A DNA stretch of 40,436 bases from Dorea sp. AF36-15AT (GTDB lineage Bacteria > Bacillota > Clostridia > Lachnospirales > Lachnospiraceae), in the NCBI RefSeq assembly GCF_003477705.1, contig NZ_QUDV01000012.1, positions 1-40,436 of the forward strand, in the 5' to 3' direction. Below the pieces are notes generated by a model that did not search any database, was not told the DNA's origin, and saw nothing but the letters and a program-made list of their open reading frames with translations. The translations under genes and the position numbers were made by a program. Position 1 is the stretch's first letter; every line of letters starts with the position of its first letter. This document shows, in pieces, positions 34,411 to 40,436 of the stretch.

Positions 34411-34485
34411 AGCCTCACCCTCCTTGTGCTTAGAGTATATGAAGTTTTGGCTTTATCTTGTAGTTTGCGAATATCTGTATAAATA

Positions 34486-34528
34486 GAAAAAGCCCTTTGA
34501 GAAAAGGATTTCTCCTCTCTCAAAGGGC
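34486..34528 (-). terminator. intrinsic terminator of the EF-Tu-domain-2-like gene
   Basis: GCCCTTTGAGA and TCTCAAAGGGC form an 11-bp stem followed on the minus strand by CTTTTTC. It is 25 bases after the stop codon at 34553. Confidence 0.85.
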
Positions 34529-34552
34529 AAATTAAAAAGCTTGAATTTGTAA

Positions 34553-34930
34553 TCACATTCCATACATATTGGCATTTTTTACAATTACTTTATCGCCTTT
34601 TTCTAATTGTTCCTTGGAAATTCCTCGTAACCCAAGTCCAACATGCTCTGTTTTATATCCACAACCATTTGCTTTTCGTTCTTTTGTATGTACATCGACA
34701 GTAGTAATTCTGGTTTCTAAGATATCTCCATTTGCTTTATAAATACACGCATTTTCCCCTTCTCTGCACATCCCTATTAATATGTTTCCTGTGGCAACTG
34801 TTCCAACCCCCATAATTGTAAATGCATCATCAACAATCAATTCAAAATCTTCTTTTAAACATGATGGAACATCTAATCTGTTCATATACTCTTTTTCTCG
34901 CTCTTTTTTGCTTTTACCAAATAATCCCAT
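34553..34930 (-). CDS. stand-alone EF-Tu domain 2-like protein
   Basis: A 125-aa protein with a charged N-terminal helix (MGLFGKSKKEREKEY) and then a beta-barrel of the translation-factor domain II type: DAFTIMGVGTVATGNILIGM, YKANGDILETRITTVDVHTK and GLGLRGISKEQLEKGDKVIV. Domain II is normally part of GTPases such as EF-Tu or IF-2; here no GTPase is attached. Similar small proteins occur in Firmicutes without known role. The ATG follows AAAGGAG. It has its own terminator, so it is a one-gene transcript. Confidence 0.75.
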   Translation of the reverse strand: MGLFGKSKKEREKEYMNRLDVPSCLKEDFELIVDDAFTIMGVGTVATGNILIGMCREGENACIYKANGDILETRITTVDVHTKERKANGCGYKTEHVGLGLRGISKEQLEKGDKVIVKNANMYGM

Positions 34931-35242
34931 AGTGTTTCTCCTTTATAACTCCCGATTGAGATTTCACCTGTTTTAAGAGATTTAATAACTGTTATATTTT
35001 GTTATTAAATTCTCTGTAAATCCTTGAAAACACTGGATTTGTCGCAGATGAGCTTTCCCTTATTGCTTCCCTTGTGTTATATCTTCCCATATAAGTTTAC
35101 GAACTCTGATAAGGGAAAATACAAGGGCAAGAAAAATCTATAAAACAGTATAACACAAAATAAAACTGACATGGTGAACTGATTGAAATGCTTCTGATTT
35201 TTGTAACTGATGATTGATTGATCGATAAGGAGATAAGATACG
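34931..35242. other. divergent intergenic region with an inverted repeat
   Basis: No gene is supported. It separates the minus-strand gene ending its 5' side at 34930 from the plus-strand gene starting at 35243. AGAGATTTAATAAC (34976-34989) is mirrored by GTTATTAAATTCTCT (35001-35015), an AT-rich inverted repeat that could be an operator for the divergent promoters. Confidence 0.5.
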
Positions 35243-35425
35243 ATGAGAACAATATTTGCAGAATACAATCCACAGTGTAACAGTATTGATGTTTATACCA
35301 GTGCAGGCTATATGCTTCGCATTGACTGTTGGGAAGCAGAAAAGAATTTAAGAACCACACCCGGATCAGATTGTGCTTTAACATCGCTTGTGTGTTACCT
35401 CTTGGTGTCAGGCACTATTAAGTTT
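35243..35425 (+). pseudogene. short ICE-associated gene (DUF6061-like), cut by dispersed repeat
   Basis: The plus-strand frame begins MRTIFAEYNPQCNSIDVYTS and continues through YMLRIDCWEAEKNLRTTPGS to DCALTSL, which I recall from short conjugative-element proteins of the DUF6061 type (about 80 aa). AAGGAG lies nine bases before the ATG. After CALTSL the family sequence stops and the dispersed repeat (35398-35425) begins; the frame then runs on through unrelated sequence to 35500. A repeat-linked truncation is the direct reading. Confidence 0.55.
35398..35425 (+). repeat. dispersed repeat copy B
   Basis: Identical over CCTCTTGG plus TGTCAGGCACTATTAAGTTT to copy A at 19649, 16 kb away. It replaces the end of the short gene at 35243. 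Nothing on its right side is shared with copy A beyond a few bases. Confidence 0.75.
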
Positions 35426-35668
35426 TTTACTCGCACCTTTTTCAAGGTTACTTTATCCACTCGCTTAGCACCCTGTATTACTACAACGCACCGAGTTTAA
35501 CTACACGGCTCACCGGCGATTACCGTGACCGGACTTACCCCGGCAAGTGTAGTCCAGCTTTGCTGGACACACGTAAAAGAAAAGAGGTGTCGCAAATTGC
35601 TAACACCTCAAAATTCCTTTGCTTGCACTAAAATTATGAACTCCAATGGTTTGCTATTTTCTCTATTC

Positions 35669-36436
35669 TTATCTTTTCTTATACAATACAAGTTCCGGAT
35701 TTTTACCATCTTCTTCATAAGTACAAATAAGAATAAAATCCATATCTGCAACAACGCCGAAACATCTATCGCCGCCGTATTCACATTCAAGCTGATTGCC
35801 CAGATATGTCTTTGCCTCATTCAAAAACTTAGCCGCTTGCCCATTCGGAAGCCGGTACTCAAGATTCACATACTTTCCCACAAGGGCATTCAGTTTTTCC
35901 ACCTTTGGCATTCCGTCAACATTCAATTCGTTAATTTCATTGATTAACTTTTTCTTGAATTCTTCAAACTGACCGTTATCACTAAGCTCATCATATTTCT
36001 TCCAGTAATCCAAAGTAGGAAGCAGCTCTTTCATATAAGAACGGGCTTGTTCCTCCGTGAAATTCCCGCTTACCATATTCTTAACACAAACTTCAATCAA
36101 ATCGTCCATATCATTGTAAGTATATGTTCCATCGGCATAACACCACTTACAATAGTCCTCGTTGAAAGAACCATCGTGATTGTGTCCAATAATATCATCA
36201 TCTTCAAGCGGCATTCCGCAGCATTGACAAATAAGCTTTCTCGGTGAGCCTAAAAGTGTATTTATGGAAACATCGAATACTTTTGACAGCAATTTCAATG
36301 TTTCCGTATTCGGAACTGTTTCTCCGTTTTCCCAACGTGAAACTGCCTGACGACTTACAAAAACTTTTTCTGCAAGCTCATCCTGCGACATTCCCTTTTG
36401 AGTACGAAGTTCAAGTATAACCTGTTTTGTATCCAT
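35669..36436 (-). CDS. XRE-family regulator with zinc-ribbon and extra C-terminal domain
   Basis: A 255-aa protein. Residues 1-62 are a Cro/CI helix-turn-helix (LRTQKGMSQDELAEKVFVSR, QAVSRWENGETVPNTETLKL). A zinc-ribbon segment follows with two CxxC pairs (CQCCGMPL and CKWCYADGTY), then a helical region (DLIEVCVKNMVSGNFTEEQA) as in the putative zinc-ribbon family often found on its own. The C-terminal about 80 residues (KLNALVGKYVNLEYRLPNGQ to ELVLYKKR) form a further domain of unknown type. GGGAGG precedes the ATG. The Zn pair suggests metal or redox sensing; not proven. Confidence 0.8.
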   Translation of the reverse strand: MDTKQVILELRTQKGMSQDELAEKVFVSRQAVSRWENGETVPNTETLKLLSKVFDVSINTLLGSPRKLICQCCGMPLEDDDIIGHNHDGSFNEDYCKWCYADGTYTYNDMDDLIEVCVKNMVSGNFTEEQARSYMKELLPTLDYWKKYDELSDNGQFEEFKKKLINEINELNVDGMPKVEKLNALVGKYVNLEYRLPNGQAAKFLNEAKTYLGNQLECEYGGDRCFGVVADMDFILICTYEEDGKNPELVLYKKR

Positions 36437-36751
36437 TATGCAGTACCTCCCTTACACCTTTATTATAGTCTCACGCATTATCTCAAACAAGCAACTCGCA
36501 GTTGCTGTGATTTTTCGATTTAAAAAAAGCTCCGAGGGAATGAACTTCTCACTATTAATAACTATCCTGAATTATTCACGGAACAGTATCTGAAGTAATA
36601 ACTGTGCCATGAATCTAAAAATTGGTCCATGTAGCCATAACATCACTCAATTAACCCGTCAAAAGGGTATAAAATCCCTGTGGCGGAGTTCAGAGGGCAA
36701 TTGTTAAGCTATCAAGGTTCGTTAATAGTTGCTATTCCAGCTGTGCACATA

Positions 36752-36780
36752 CCTCTTGGTGTTAGGCACTATTAAGTTTC
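36752..36780 (+). repeat. dispersed repeat copy C
   Basis: ACCTCTTGGTG followed by TTAGGCACTATTAAGTTTC; one base differs from copies A and B (TTAGG for TCAGG). It is followed by an unrelated short coding tail. Confidence 0.7.
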
Positions 36781-36870
36781 TATGGTAGAAGATGTTGAGG
36801 TTATCCGGACAATTGTGGATGAAATTCAAACGAAAAAATAAGATGATGAAAAATCTATGGAAACCACATT

Positions 36871-36892
36871 TGTGTGGCACCATTAAGTTCCT
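36871..36892 (+). repeat. dispersed repeat copy D (diverged)
   Basis: TGTGTGGCACCATTAAGTTCCT resembles the right half of copies A-C (GTGTCAGGCACTATTAAGTTTCT). It lies 50 bases after the stop of the VDEIQTKK tail, the position expected for an IS right end. Confidence 0.45.
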
Positions 36893-37112
36893 ACTAATTA
36901 TTTTAACACACAGTGGATATCAGGCACAAATAGAAAGCTCGTTGTATTTCTTCCTGCCACGCTCATCAAGAAAGAACGCCCAAAACCGTTTCCCGCTGTA
37001 TAGTTTCGGGGCGATTTTAGGCGTTTTCTTTCGATATGAGTGGCTTTGTTTTGACGGCGGTATCCTTTACCGTCCGTCATTCAAAAACCACTGTTTGTCG
37101 CTTCCGGGTAAC

Positions 37113-37142
37113 AAAAAAGCGCCGTATTGCTACGACGCTTTT
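37113..37142 (-). terminator. terminator of the surface-protein gene
   Basis: AAAAGCG...GCGCTTTTTT hairpin on the minus strand ends in six U residues, about 40 bases after the stop codon of the gene at 37181. The A run on the opposite side makes it potentially bidirectional. Confidence 0.8.
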
Positions 37143-37180
37143 GTCTTGCCCGGAAGATGGAGCAAGGGAACGCTATTCAA

Positions 37181-38989
37181 TTATCTGTTGTGCTTTTTCT
37201 TTCTGCTTACAGCTGTTGTTCCAATAACTGCACCGCCACTGACGAACAGCAGGGCAAACCACAAAGCAAGATTACTTGTGTCGCCGGTCCGTGGACCTTT
37301 ATCGGATGCTCCTGCTTTGGTACTGGCTGGCTTTTTCTCAAGAGCTGCAATGGCATCTTCGATATCCTTTGCCATCTTATCCACTTCGGATTGCTCAGTA
37401 ATGTTCTTGCCGCGCACGACAGCCTTGACAGCGGCTTCCACACCAGAGAAATCCTTGTAGTCATTCTTGTTCAGGGCATTTGCTTTGGCAATGGCTGCAT
37501 CAACCTTAGTGTAGTCAGCACCCTTGTATTGCAGGGCAGCAATGGCATCTTCAATAGCCTTCGCCATTGCGTCAACTTCGCTCTGTTCAGTGATGTTCTT
37601 GTCACGGACAACAGCTTTGACGGCAGCTTCCACGGCGGTGAAGTCCTTGTAGTTGTCCTTGTTCAGGGCATTTGCCTTGGCAATGGCTTCGTCGACCTTA
37701 GTGTAGTCAGCAGGTAAATAAGTCATTGCAACCGTCTGCGTATGCGTTGCCGCATCGGCAGTGATCGTTATATTGCCGGTGTATGCTTTGCAGTTATCGG
37801 CTGTTACTTCAACAGGGTAAGTTCCTGCTTCCAAACTGACAGAGCCGGTAACCTCCTGACCATTCACTTTAACAACAACATTGGTCAGACCGTCTGGCGT
37901 TACAACGAAAGAAACCGGATAGACAGCCTTTGTGATAAAATGAACATTTTTATAAAGTGCAAAGTACTGAGTACCGCTGGAAAGTAGGTCAATTTCTGTT
38001 CCTTCCGAGTCTACAGCTTTTGCATAGTTCAGGTGATAGCCATCGGCAATCACAGGCACACATTCATCGAAAATTGCAGGGATATTATTCTCATTCGTAT
38101 TCTTTGCATCAATCTCTGCTTCTTCTACGGTAAAAGTACCGTTACCGCCCATCGGGAATTTACCGTCAGTGGTTACTTTGGCTCCTCCTTTGATCAGAAT
38201 ATTGCCTTTTGCCCATATTGCACCGTCCGCAGTAGAGGTACAGTTTACCTCGCCTCCGTTAACCGTCAGATCGCCTGCAGCATACAGACCGGGATAATAG
38301 CTTGTTGCTTTAACTTTAGATGCAGCAAGTTCAATATCGCCGCCGTTTCCTTCGTTATCTTTCCTGATAAATGCTCCGTTGCGTCCGTCCTGAGTCGCCT
38401 TAAGCGTAACATCGGCGCCGTTTACAATCTTCAGCCTATGGGCATCGATTCCGGCATACAAGCCGGTGGAATCCACTTTTGCCCCGTCAATTTCGACCGA
38501 TCTTCCGGCTATGCCCAATCCGCCTTCAGCGCTTATTGTGACCTTTGCTTTATCGGAAATCTTGACGTCAGCCCCTGTGCTAATTCCATCGTAGTTTTCC
38601 CCGATAACGTTGATTACCAGTGTTCCGTCGCCGGTAATCTCGACAGAATTGCTGTAATTGAGGTATATTCCCACTCCTCCGTAGGGATCGGTTCGGGTAA
38701 TGCTATTTGTCCCGGTCAACCGTATCTTCAACGTACTGGGGATAGTCGTTTTAATACCGTAGTCTGACATGGTGTCGTTGTCAAGGGTAGCATTGTTCAA
38801 AGACAAGGTGTGAGTGGTCGGGTCATAGCTTACTGTTCCGCTGCAAAGATTATCCTTATTCTCAGACGTGACCTGTACGCCGTCTACCCAGATGTCGTAG
38901 ACTGTGGGTTCCGCTGCCAGTGCTGTGGCAGGCAGGAGTCCAGCTACCATTACAATGCTGAATAGGATTGCAAATAGTTTTTTCTTCAT
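37181..38989 (-). CDS. secreted surface protein with beta-helix-like region, two helical repeats and sortase-type tail
   Basis: A 602-aa exported protein. It has a signal peptide (MKKKLFAILFSIVMVAGLLP, cleavage near ALAAEP), then about 300 residues of short parallel strands (for example VEITGDGTLVINVIG, VKISDKAKVTISAEG, LTVNGGEVNCTS) like a right-handed beta-helix / carbohydrate-binding domain. A beta-sandwich-like part follows (VSFVVTPDGLTNVVVKVNG). Two nearly identical helical modules of about 63 residues begin ADYTKVDEAIAKANALNKDN and ADYTKVDAAIAKANALNKND (FIVAR-like). The end is GPRTGDTSNLALW, a hydrophobic helix and RKKKHNR, a noncanonical sortase signal. The GC content is clearly higher than that of neighbours. 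GGAGG precedes the ATG. Confidence 0.85.
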   Translation of the reverse strand: MKKKLFAILFSIVMVAGLLPATALAAEPTVYDIWVDGVQVTSENKDNLCSGTVSYDPTTHTLSLNNATLDNDTMSDYGIKTTIPSTLKIRLTGTNSITRTDPYGGVGIYLNYSNSVEITGDGTLVINVIGENYDGISTGADVKISDKAKVTISAEGGLGIAGRSVEIDGAKVDSTGLYAGIDAHRLKIVNGADVTLKATQDGRNGAFIRKDNEGNGGDIELAASKVKATSYYPGLYAAGDLTVNGGEVNCTSTADGAIWAKGNILIKGGAKVTTDGKFPMGGNGTFTVEEAEIDAKNTNENNIPAIFDECVPVIADGYHLNYAKAVDSEGTEIDLLSSGTQYFALYKNVHFITKAVYPVSFVVTPDGLTNVVVKVNGQEVTGSVSLEAGTYPVEVTADNCKAYTGNITITADAATHTQTVAMTYLPADYTKVDEAIAKANALNKDNYKDFTAVEAAVKAVVRDKNITEQSEVDAMAKAIEDAIAALQYKGADYTKVDAAIAKANALNKNDYKDFSGVEAAVKAVVRGKNITEQSEVDKMAKDIEDAIAALEKKPASTKAGASDKGPRTGDTSNLALWFALLFVSGGAVIGTTAVSRKKKHNR

Positions 38990-39011
38990 AACAGTTCCTC
39001 CATTTTTTAAT

Positions 39012-39043
39012 TGTCCGCTATTTACTTCCTCCGACAGCGGACA
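39012..39043 (-). promoter_or_regulatory. hairpin in the leader of the surface-protein gene
   Basis: TGTCCGCT (39012-39019) and AGCGGACA (39036-39043) form an 8-bp stem about 20 bases upstream of the start codon of the surface protein; no U tract follows. The loop on the minus strand contains a GGAGGAAG sequence. Function unknown, possibly translation control or mRNA stability. Confidence 0.35.
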
Positions 39044-39095
39044 CGCCGGAGATGACAGAAGATTTAACCGGAAAAGATTGATTTGCCGGTCGTGG

Positions 39096-39284
39096 TTAGG
39101 ACTTCAATATCAAACCACCATCCTTCCGACAAACGCAAAAAGCCGAAGCCAAGGCATAATGCGCCCTGTCTCCGGCAACTGGTTCGTTATAAATTGTATG
39201 AAATAAGACTTGACACGCTGAAAAAACAGCGCTATGCTCCTGCTGAGCCGAGCCGGCAATAATTGTCGCATTTCCGTTTTCCAT
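39096..39284 (-). CDS. small hypothetical protein (62 aa)
   Basis: The frame MENGNATIIAGSAQQEHSAV to CRKDGGLILKS has a strong AGGAGG site eight bases upstream of the ATG at 39284 and an excellent promoter (39358-39386) further upstream, so expression is likely. No family is recognised; there is no signal peptide or clear TM helix. It may be a truncated ICE gene. The next gene downstream is the surface protein, about 107 bases away. Confidence 0.5.
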   Translation of the reverse strand: MENGNATIIAGSAQQEHSAVFSACQVLFHTIYNEPVAGDRAHYALASAFCVCRKDGGLILKS

Positions 39285-39357
39285 AGTCAAGTCCTCCTTC
39301 CATAATTTCTAAGACAAAAAGGATACAAATCCCCCTACCCCATAAATATACAGAAAT

Positions 39358-39386
39358 ATTATAGCAGATTTTTTCAGAAATCTCAA
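39358..39386 (-). promoter_or_regulatory. strong sigma-A type promoter
   Basis: On the minus strand -35 TTGAGA (39381-39386), exactly 17 bases, and an extended consensus -10 TGCTATAAT (TATAAT 39358-39363). It would drive the 62-aa ORF and possibly the surface-protein gene. Confidence 0.7.
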
Positions 39387-39523
39387 GCAGTTTTCAGAAT
39401 ATTACTCTCATCTTTTTCTCAAAGCATTGCCTTCTTCCATTATTCACGGAACTTTATGACTTCTTGAATACTACCCGAAAAAGAAAAGCCGCCGTCTGTG
39501 ACAGCGACTTTTCTTACTTAGTA

Positions 39524-39708
39524 TTAACAGTATATAAGCTCACTCGAAACGATTTCCATAGCAGCGCTACGGATGTTGTTCATCCTCTGCACCCACAGCA
39601 TTTAATTTCCGCTTTGAGGGCTTCCGTTACGCCCTCTTTTTTCGAAAAGCTGCTTTACCAGCCGAGAAAACATTGCTTCTGCCTGCTCGTTGAGGTCTGC
39701 AAGGTAAG
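39524..39708 (-). pseudogene. tnpV: TnpV transposon-encoded protein, C-terminal remnant
   Basis: Read with frame corrections the minus strand gives AYLADLNEQAEAMFSRLVKQ, then EALKAEN-like sequence, MLWVQRMNNIRSAAMEIVSS and ELIYC, the C-terminal part of TnpV of Clostridial transposons. Two opposite shifts are needed, one at the A run before GAGGGC (an extra A) and one before ATGCTGTGG. The N-terminal half is absent. It marks the edge of the decayed mobile region. Confidence 0.7.
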
Positions 39709-39774
39709 CCTTGCCAAGCAAAATGCTTATGGGAAGTCACTAAGGAACAGACTGCTTATCTGTATCATAGGATT

Positions 39775-39942
39775 CTAACCTCTGCCGGGTACTCCGCCAG
39801 CTCCGTAGAGAAGTATCATTATCATTCTGACTGTCATCGCCATATCAGGGGCAACCTGATACTCATAGCCGGAGTTCTCGCTATTCTGAAATACAGAAAT
39901 CACGGCGTACCTGCTAAAGTGGCTATCATCAGAAATAAAGTC
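39775..39942 (-). pseudogene. C-terminal gene fragment of unknown family
   Basis: An open frame of 55 codons without a start, bounded by TAA upstream, reads HFSRYAVISVFQNSENSGYE, YQVAPDMAMTVRMIMILLYG and AGGVPGRG then TAG. The composition is protein-like and of higher GC than the surroundings. No family is recognised. It lies next to the TnpV remnant and is probably a stub from the same element. Confidence 0.35.
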
Positions 39943-40094
39943 TTAGTGAATGACTTATTCAATTTTCAAGTGAAAAGGCTTCCGGTTTTGCTATCCGTAA
40001 TGAACCCCTTCACTCATTTGGACAAAGGTGTATGAAATGCACACCCAAAATCGCTACTTTTGAAAAAATTTCTTGAAAAAATTTTTTCTGAACG

Positions 40095-40139
40095 AAAAAA
40101 AGCCGCCTATTTTCCTCAAAATTGAGGTCAATAGACGGC
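40095..40139 (-). terminator. terminator-like hairpin without an upstream gene
   Basis: GCCG-CTATT-CCTCAA and TTGAGG-AATAG-CGGC form a long stem (40102-40139) with a U7 tract on the minus strand. No minus-strand gene lies to its right, since the next gene starts at 40216 on the plus strand. It could be a relic of a deleted gene. Confidence 0.6.
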
Positions 40140-40215
40140 GGGTAGAAATATTCACAATTTTGGTGTATAATATGAAATCCAGAGAAAAACAAATCGAAAG
40201 TTGGAGGATACACGC

Positions 40216-40436
40216 ATGAAAATTGTAATCATTAATGGAAGTGCCAGAAAAGGAAATACGCTGGCAGCAATCAATGCATTTATAAAAGGAGCGTCAGAAA
40301 AGAATAAAATTGAAATCATTGAACCCGACAAACTCAACATTGCACCATGCAAGGGATGTGGTGTCTGTCAATGCTCCAAGGGATGCGTCGATAAGGATGA
40401 TACAAATTCTACAATTGATAAAATTGCTGCCGCAGA
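40216..40436 (+). CDS. NADPH-dependent FMN reductase / iron-sulfur flavoprotein (partial)
   Basis: The 5' end of a flavodoxin-like oxidoreductase cut by the window edge. MKIVIINGSARKGNTLAAIN has the FMN-phosphate-binding GSxRKGNT loop. CKGCGVCQCSKGC matches the cysteine-rich segment of the iron-sulfur-flavoprotein subgroup. GGAGG is seven bases before the ATG, and TATAAT lies at about 40166-40171. It is unrelated to the mobile-element debris and probably marks the return to chromosomal backbone. Confidence 0.85.
   Translation, partial: MKIVIINGSARKGNTLAAINAFIKGASEKNKIEIIEPDKLNIAPCKGCGVCQCSKGCVDKDDTNSTIDKIAAA

Larger units (their letters stand above)
36437..37180. other. gene-poor junction region with IS-like debris
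   Basis: No complete gene is supported. It contains ATTATTCACGGAAC (36571-36584, recurring at 39439), dispersed repeat copy C (36752-36780), a short plus-strand tail reading VEDVEVIRTIVDEIQTKK and stop (about 36784-36842) that looks like the end of a lost protein, the weaker repeat copy D (36871-36892), and the terminator at 37113-37142. The composition shifts to higher GC from about 36940 towards the surface-protein gene. Confidence 0.6.

Noticed and set aside
35525..35947. Plus-strand frame of 140 codons after the dispersed repeat
   Set aside because: Most of it is antisense to the XRE regulator 35669-36436; no start site; composition not protein-like. The first 140 bases remain unexplained.
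36784..36842. Short plus-strand tail VEDVEVIRTIVDEIQTKK as a transposase gene
   Set aside because: Too short to assign; only the suggestive position between repeat copies C and D supports an IS origin, so it is mentioned in the region entry only.
37440..37720. Direct DNA repeats as a possible CRISPR or satellite array
   Set aside because: They are two protein-coding modules of about 63 codons in the surface protein; spacing and length do not fit CRISPR.
38033..38767. Long plus-strand open frame (244 codons) opposite the surface-protein gene
   Set aside because: It is antisense to a gene with signal peptide, repeats and sortase tail, has no ribosome site and an unlikely composition (many Cys/Phe/Ser).
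1..40436. tRNA, rRNA and CRISPR arrays
   Set aside because: I looked for tRNA-like T-arm/CCA ends, rRNA segments and evenly spaced repeats and saw none; a tRNAscan/CRISPR search would settle it.

Overview
The window looks like a chromosomal segment of a gut Firmicute of the Lachnospiraceae type (Blautia / Mediterraneibacter / Dorea relatives). The reasons are a base composition of roughly 40% GC with strong AGGAGG-type ribosome binding sites, a bile salt hydrolase gene, FtsX-type ABC permease plus two-component modules, hybrid kinases with periplasmic-binding-protein sensors, and Clostridia-type conjugative-element leftovers (ParA, DUF6017, TnpV). Nearly every gene lies on the minus strand. 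Genus is not resolved.

Layout. (1) 1-4457: a tandemly duplicated pair, class II aldolase plus zinc alcohol dehydrogenase, in which the promoter with a palindromic element is duplicated too. (2) 4458-5801: a MATE exporter. (3) 5889-12747: a signalling cluster with two hybrid histidine kinases, a NifX-like/FKBP fusion protein and a translationally coupled orphan protein. The second kinase sits behind its own promoter and what I read as a class I cyclic di-GMP riboswitch with an intrinsic terminator, and it is frameshifted in a homopolymer. (4) 12887-18144: a complete two-component system plus ABC transporter of the antimicrobial-peptide (Bce/Vex-like) style; its response regulator has an in-frame TAG in the DNA-binding domain. 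(5) 18154-19347: a DUF4143 ATPase. (6) 19348-22680: a decayed patch with the tail of a PLD-type helicase, a methyltransferase, a Fic tail, an AT-rich CPBP protease and DUF3781 gene, and a gutted ImmA/IrrE peptidase. (7) 22686-32486: an envelope and stress block. One transcript carries PLD enzyme, response regulator, kinase, FUSC protein, CDP-alcohol phosphatidyltransferase and MATE exporter; the other carries bile salt hydrolase (broken), small alarmone synthetase and cardiolipin synthase. (8) 32562-40139: wreckage of an integrative conjugative element, with a ParA-DUF6017 chimera, truncated genes, IS-end-like repeats, a sortase-type surface protein of higher GC and a TnpV remnant. (9) 40216-end: the start of an iron-sulfur flavoprotein on the plus strand.

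How it fits together. The intact genes point to envelope sensing and remodelling: two kinase/regulator pairs next to transport or phospholipid-head-group genes, two hybrid kinases (one probably gated by c-di-GMP), alarmone synthesis next to cardiolipin synthesis, and two MATE pumps. The most unexpected items are the riboswitch-controlled solute-binding kinase, the duplicated aldolase/dehydrogenase promoters, the ParA-DUF6017 fusion and a 20-28 bp dispersed repeat that marks gene truncations. At least three genes with otherwise intact sequence carry single lesions (8-nt and 7-nt homopolymer indels, TAG, TGA), so either gene decay is active here or the assembly has errors; read support at these positions decides that.
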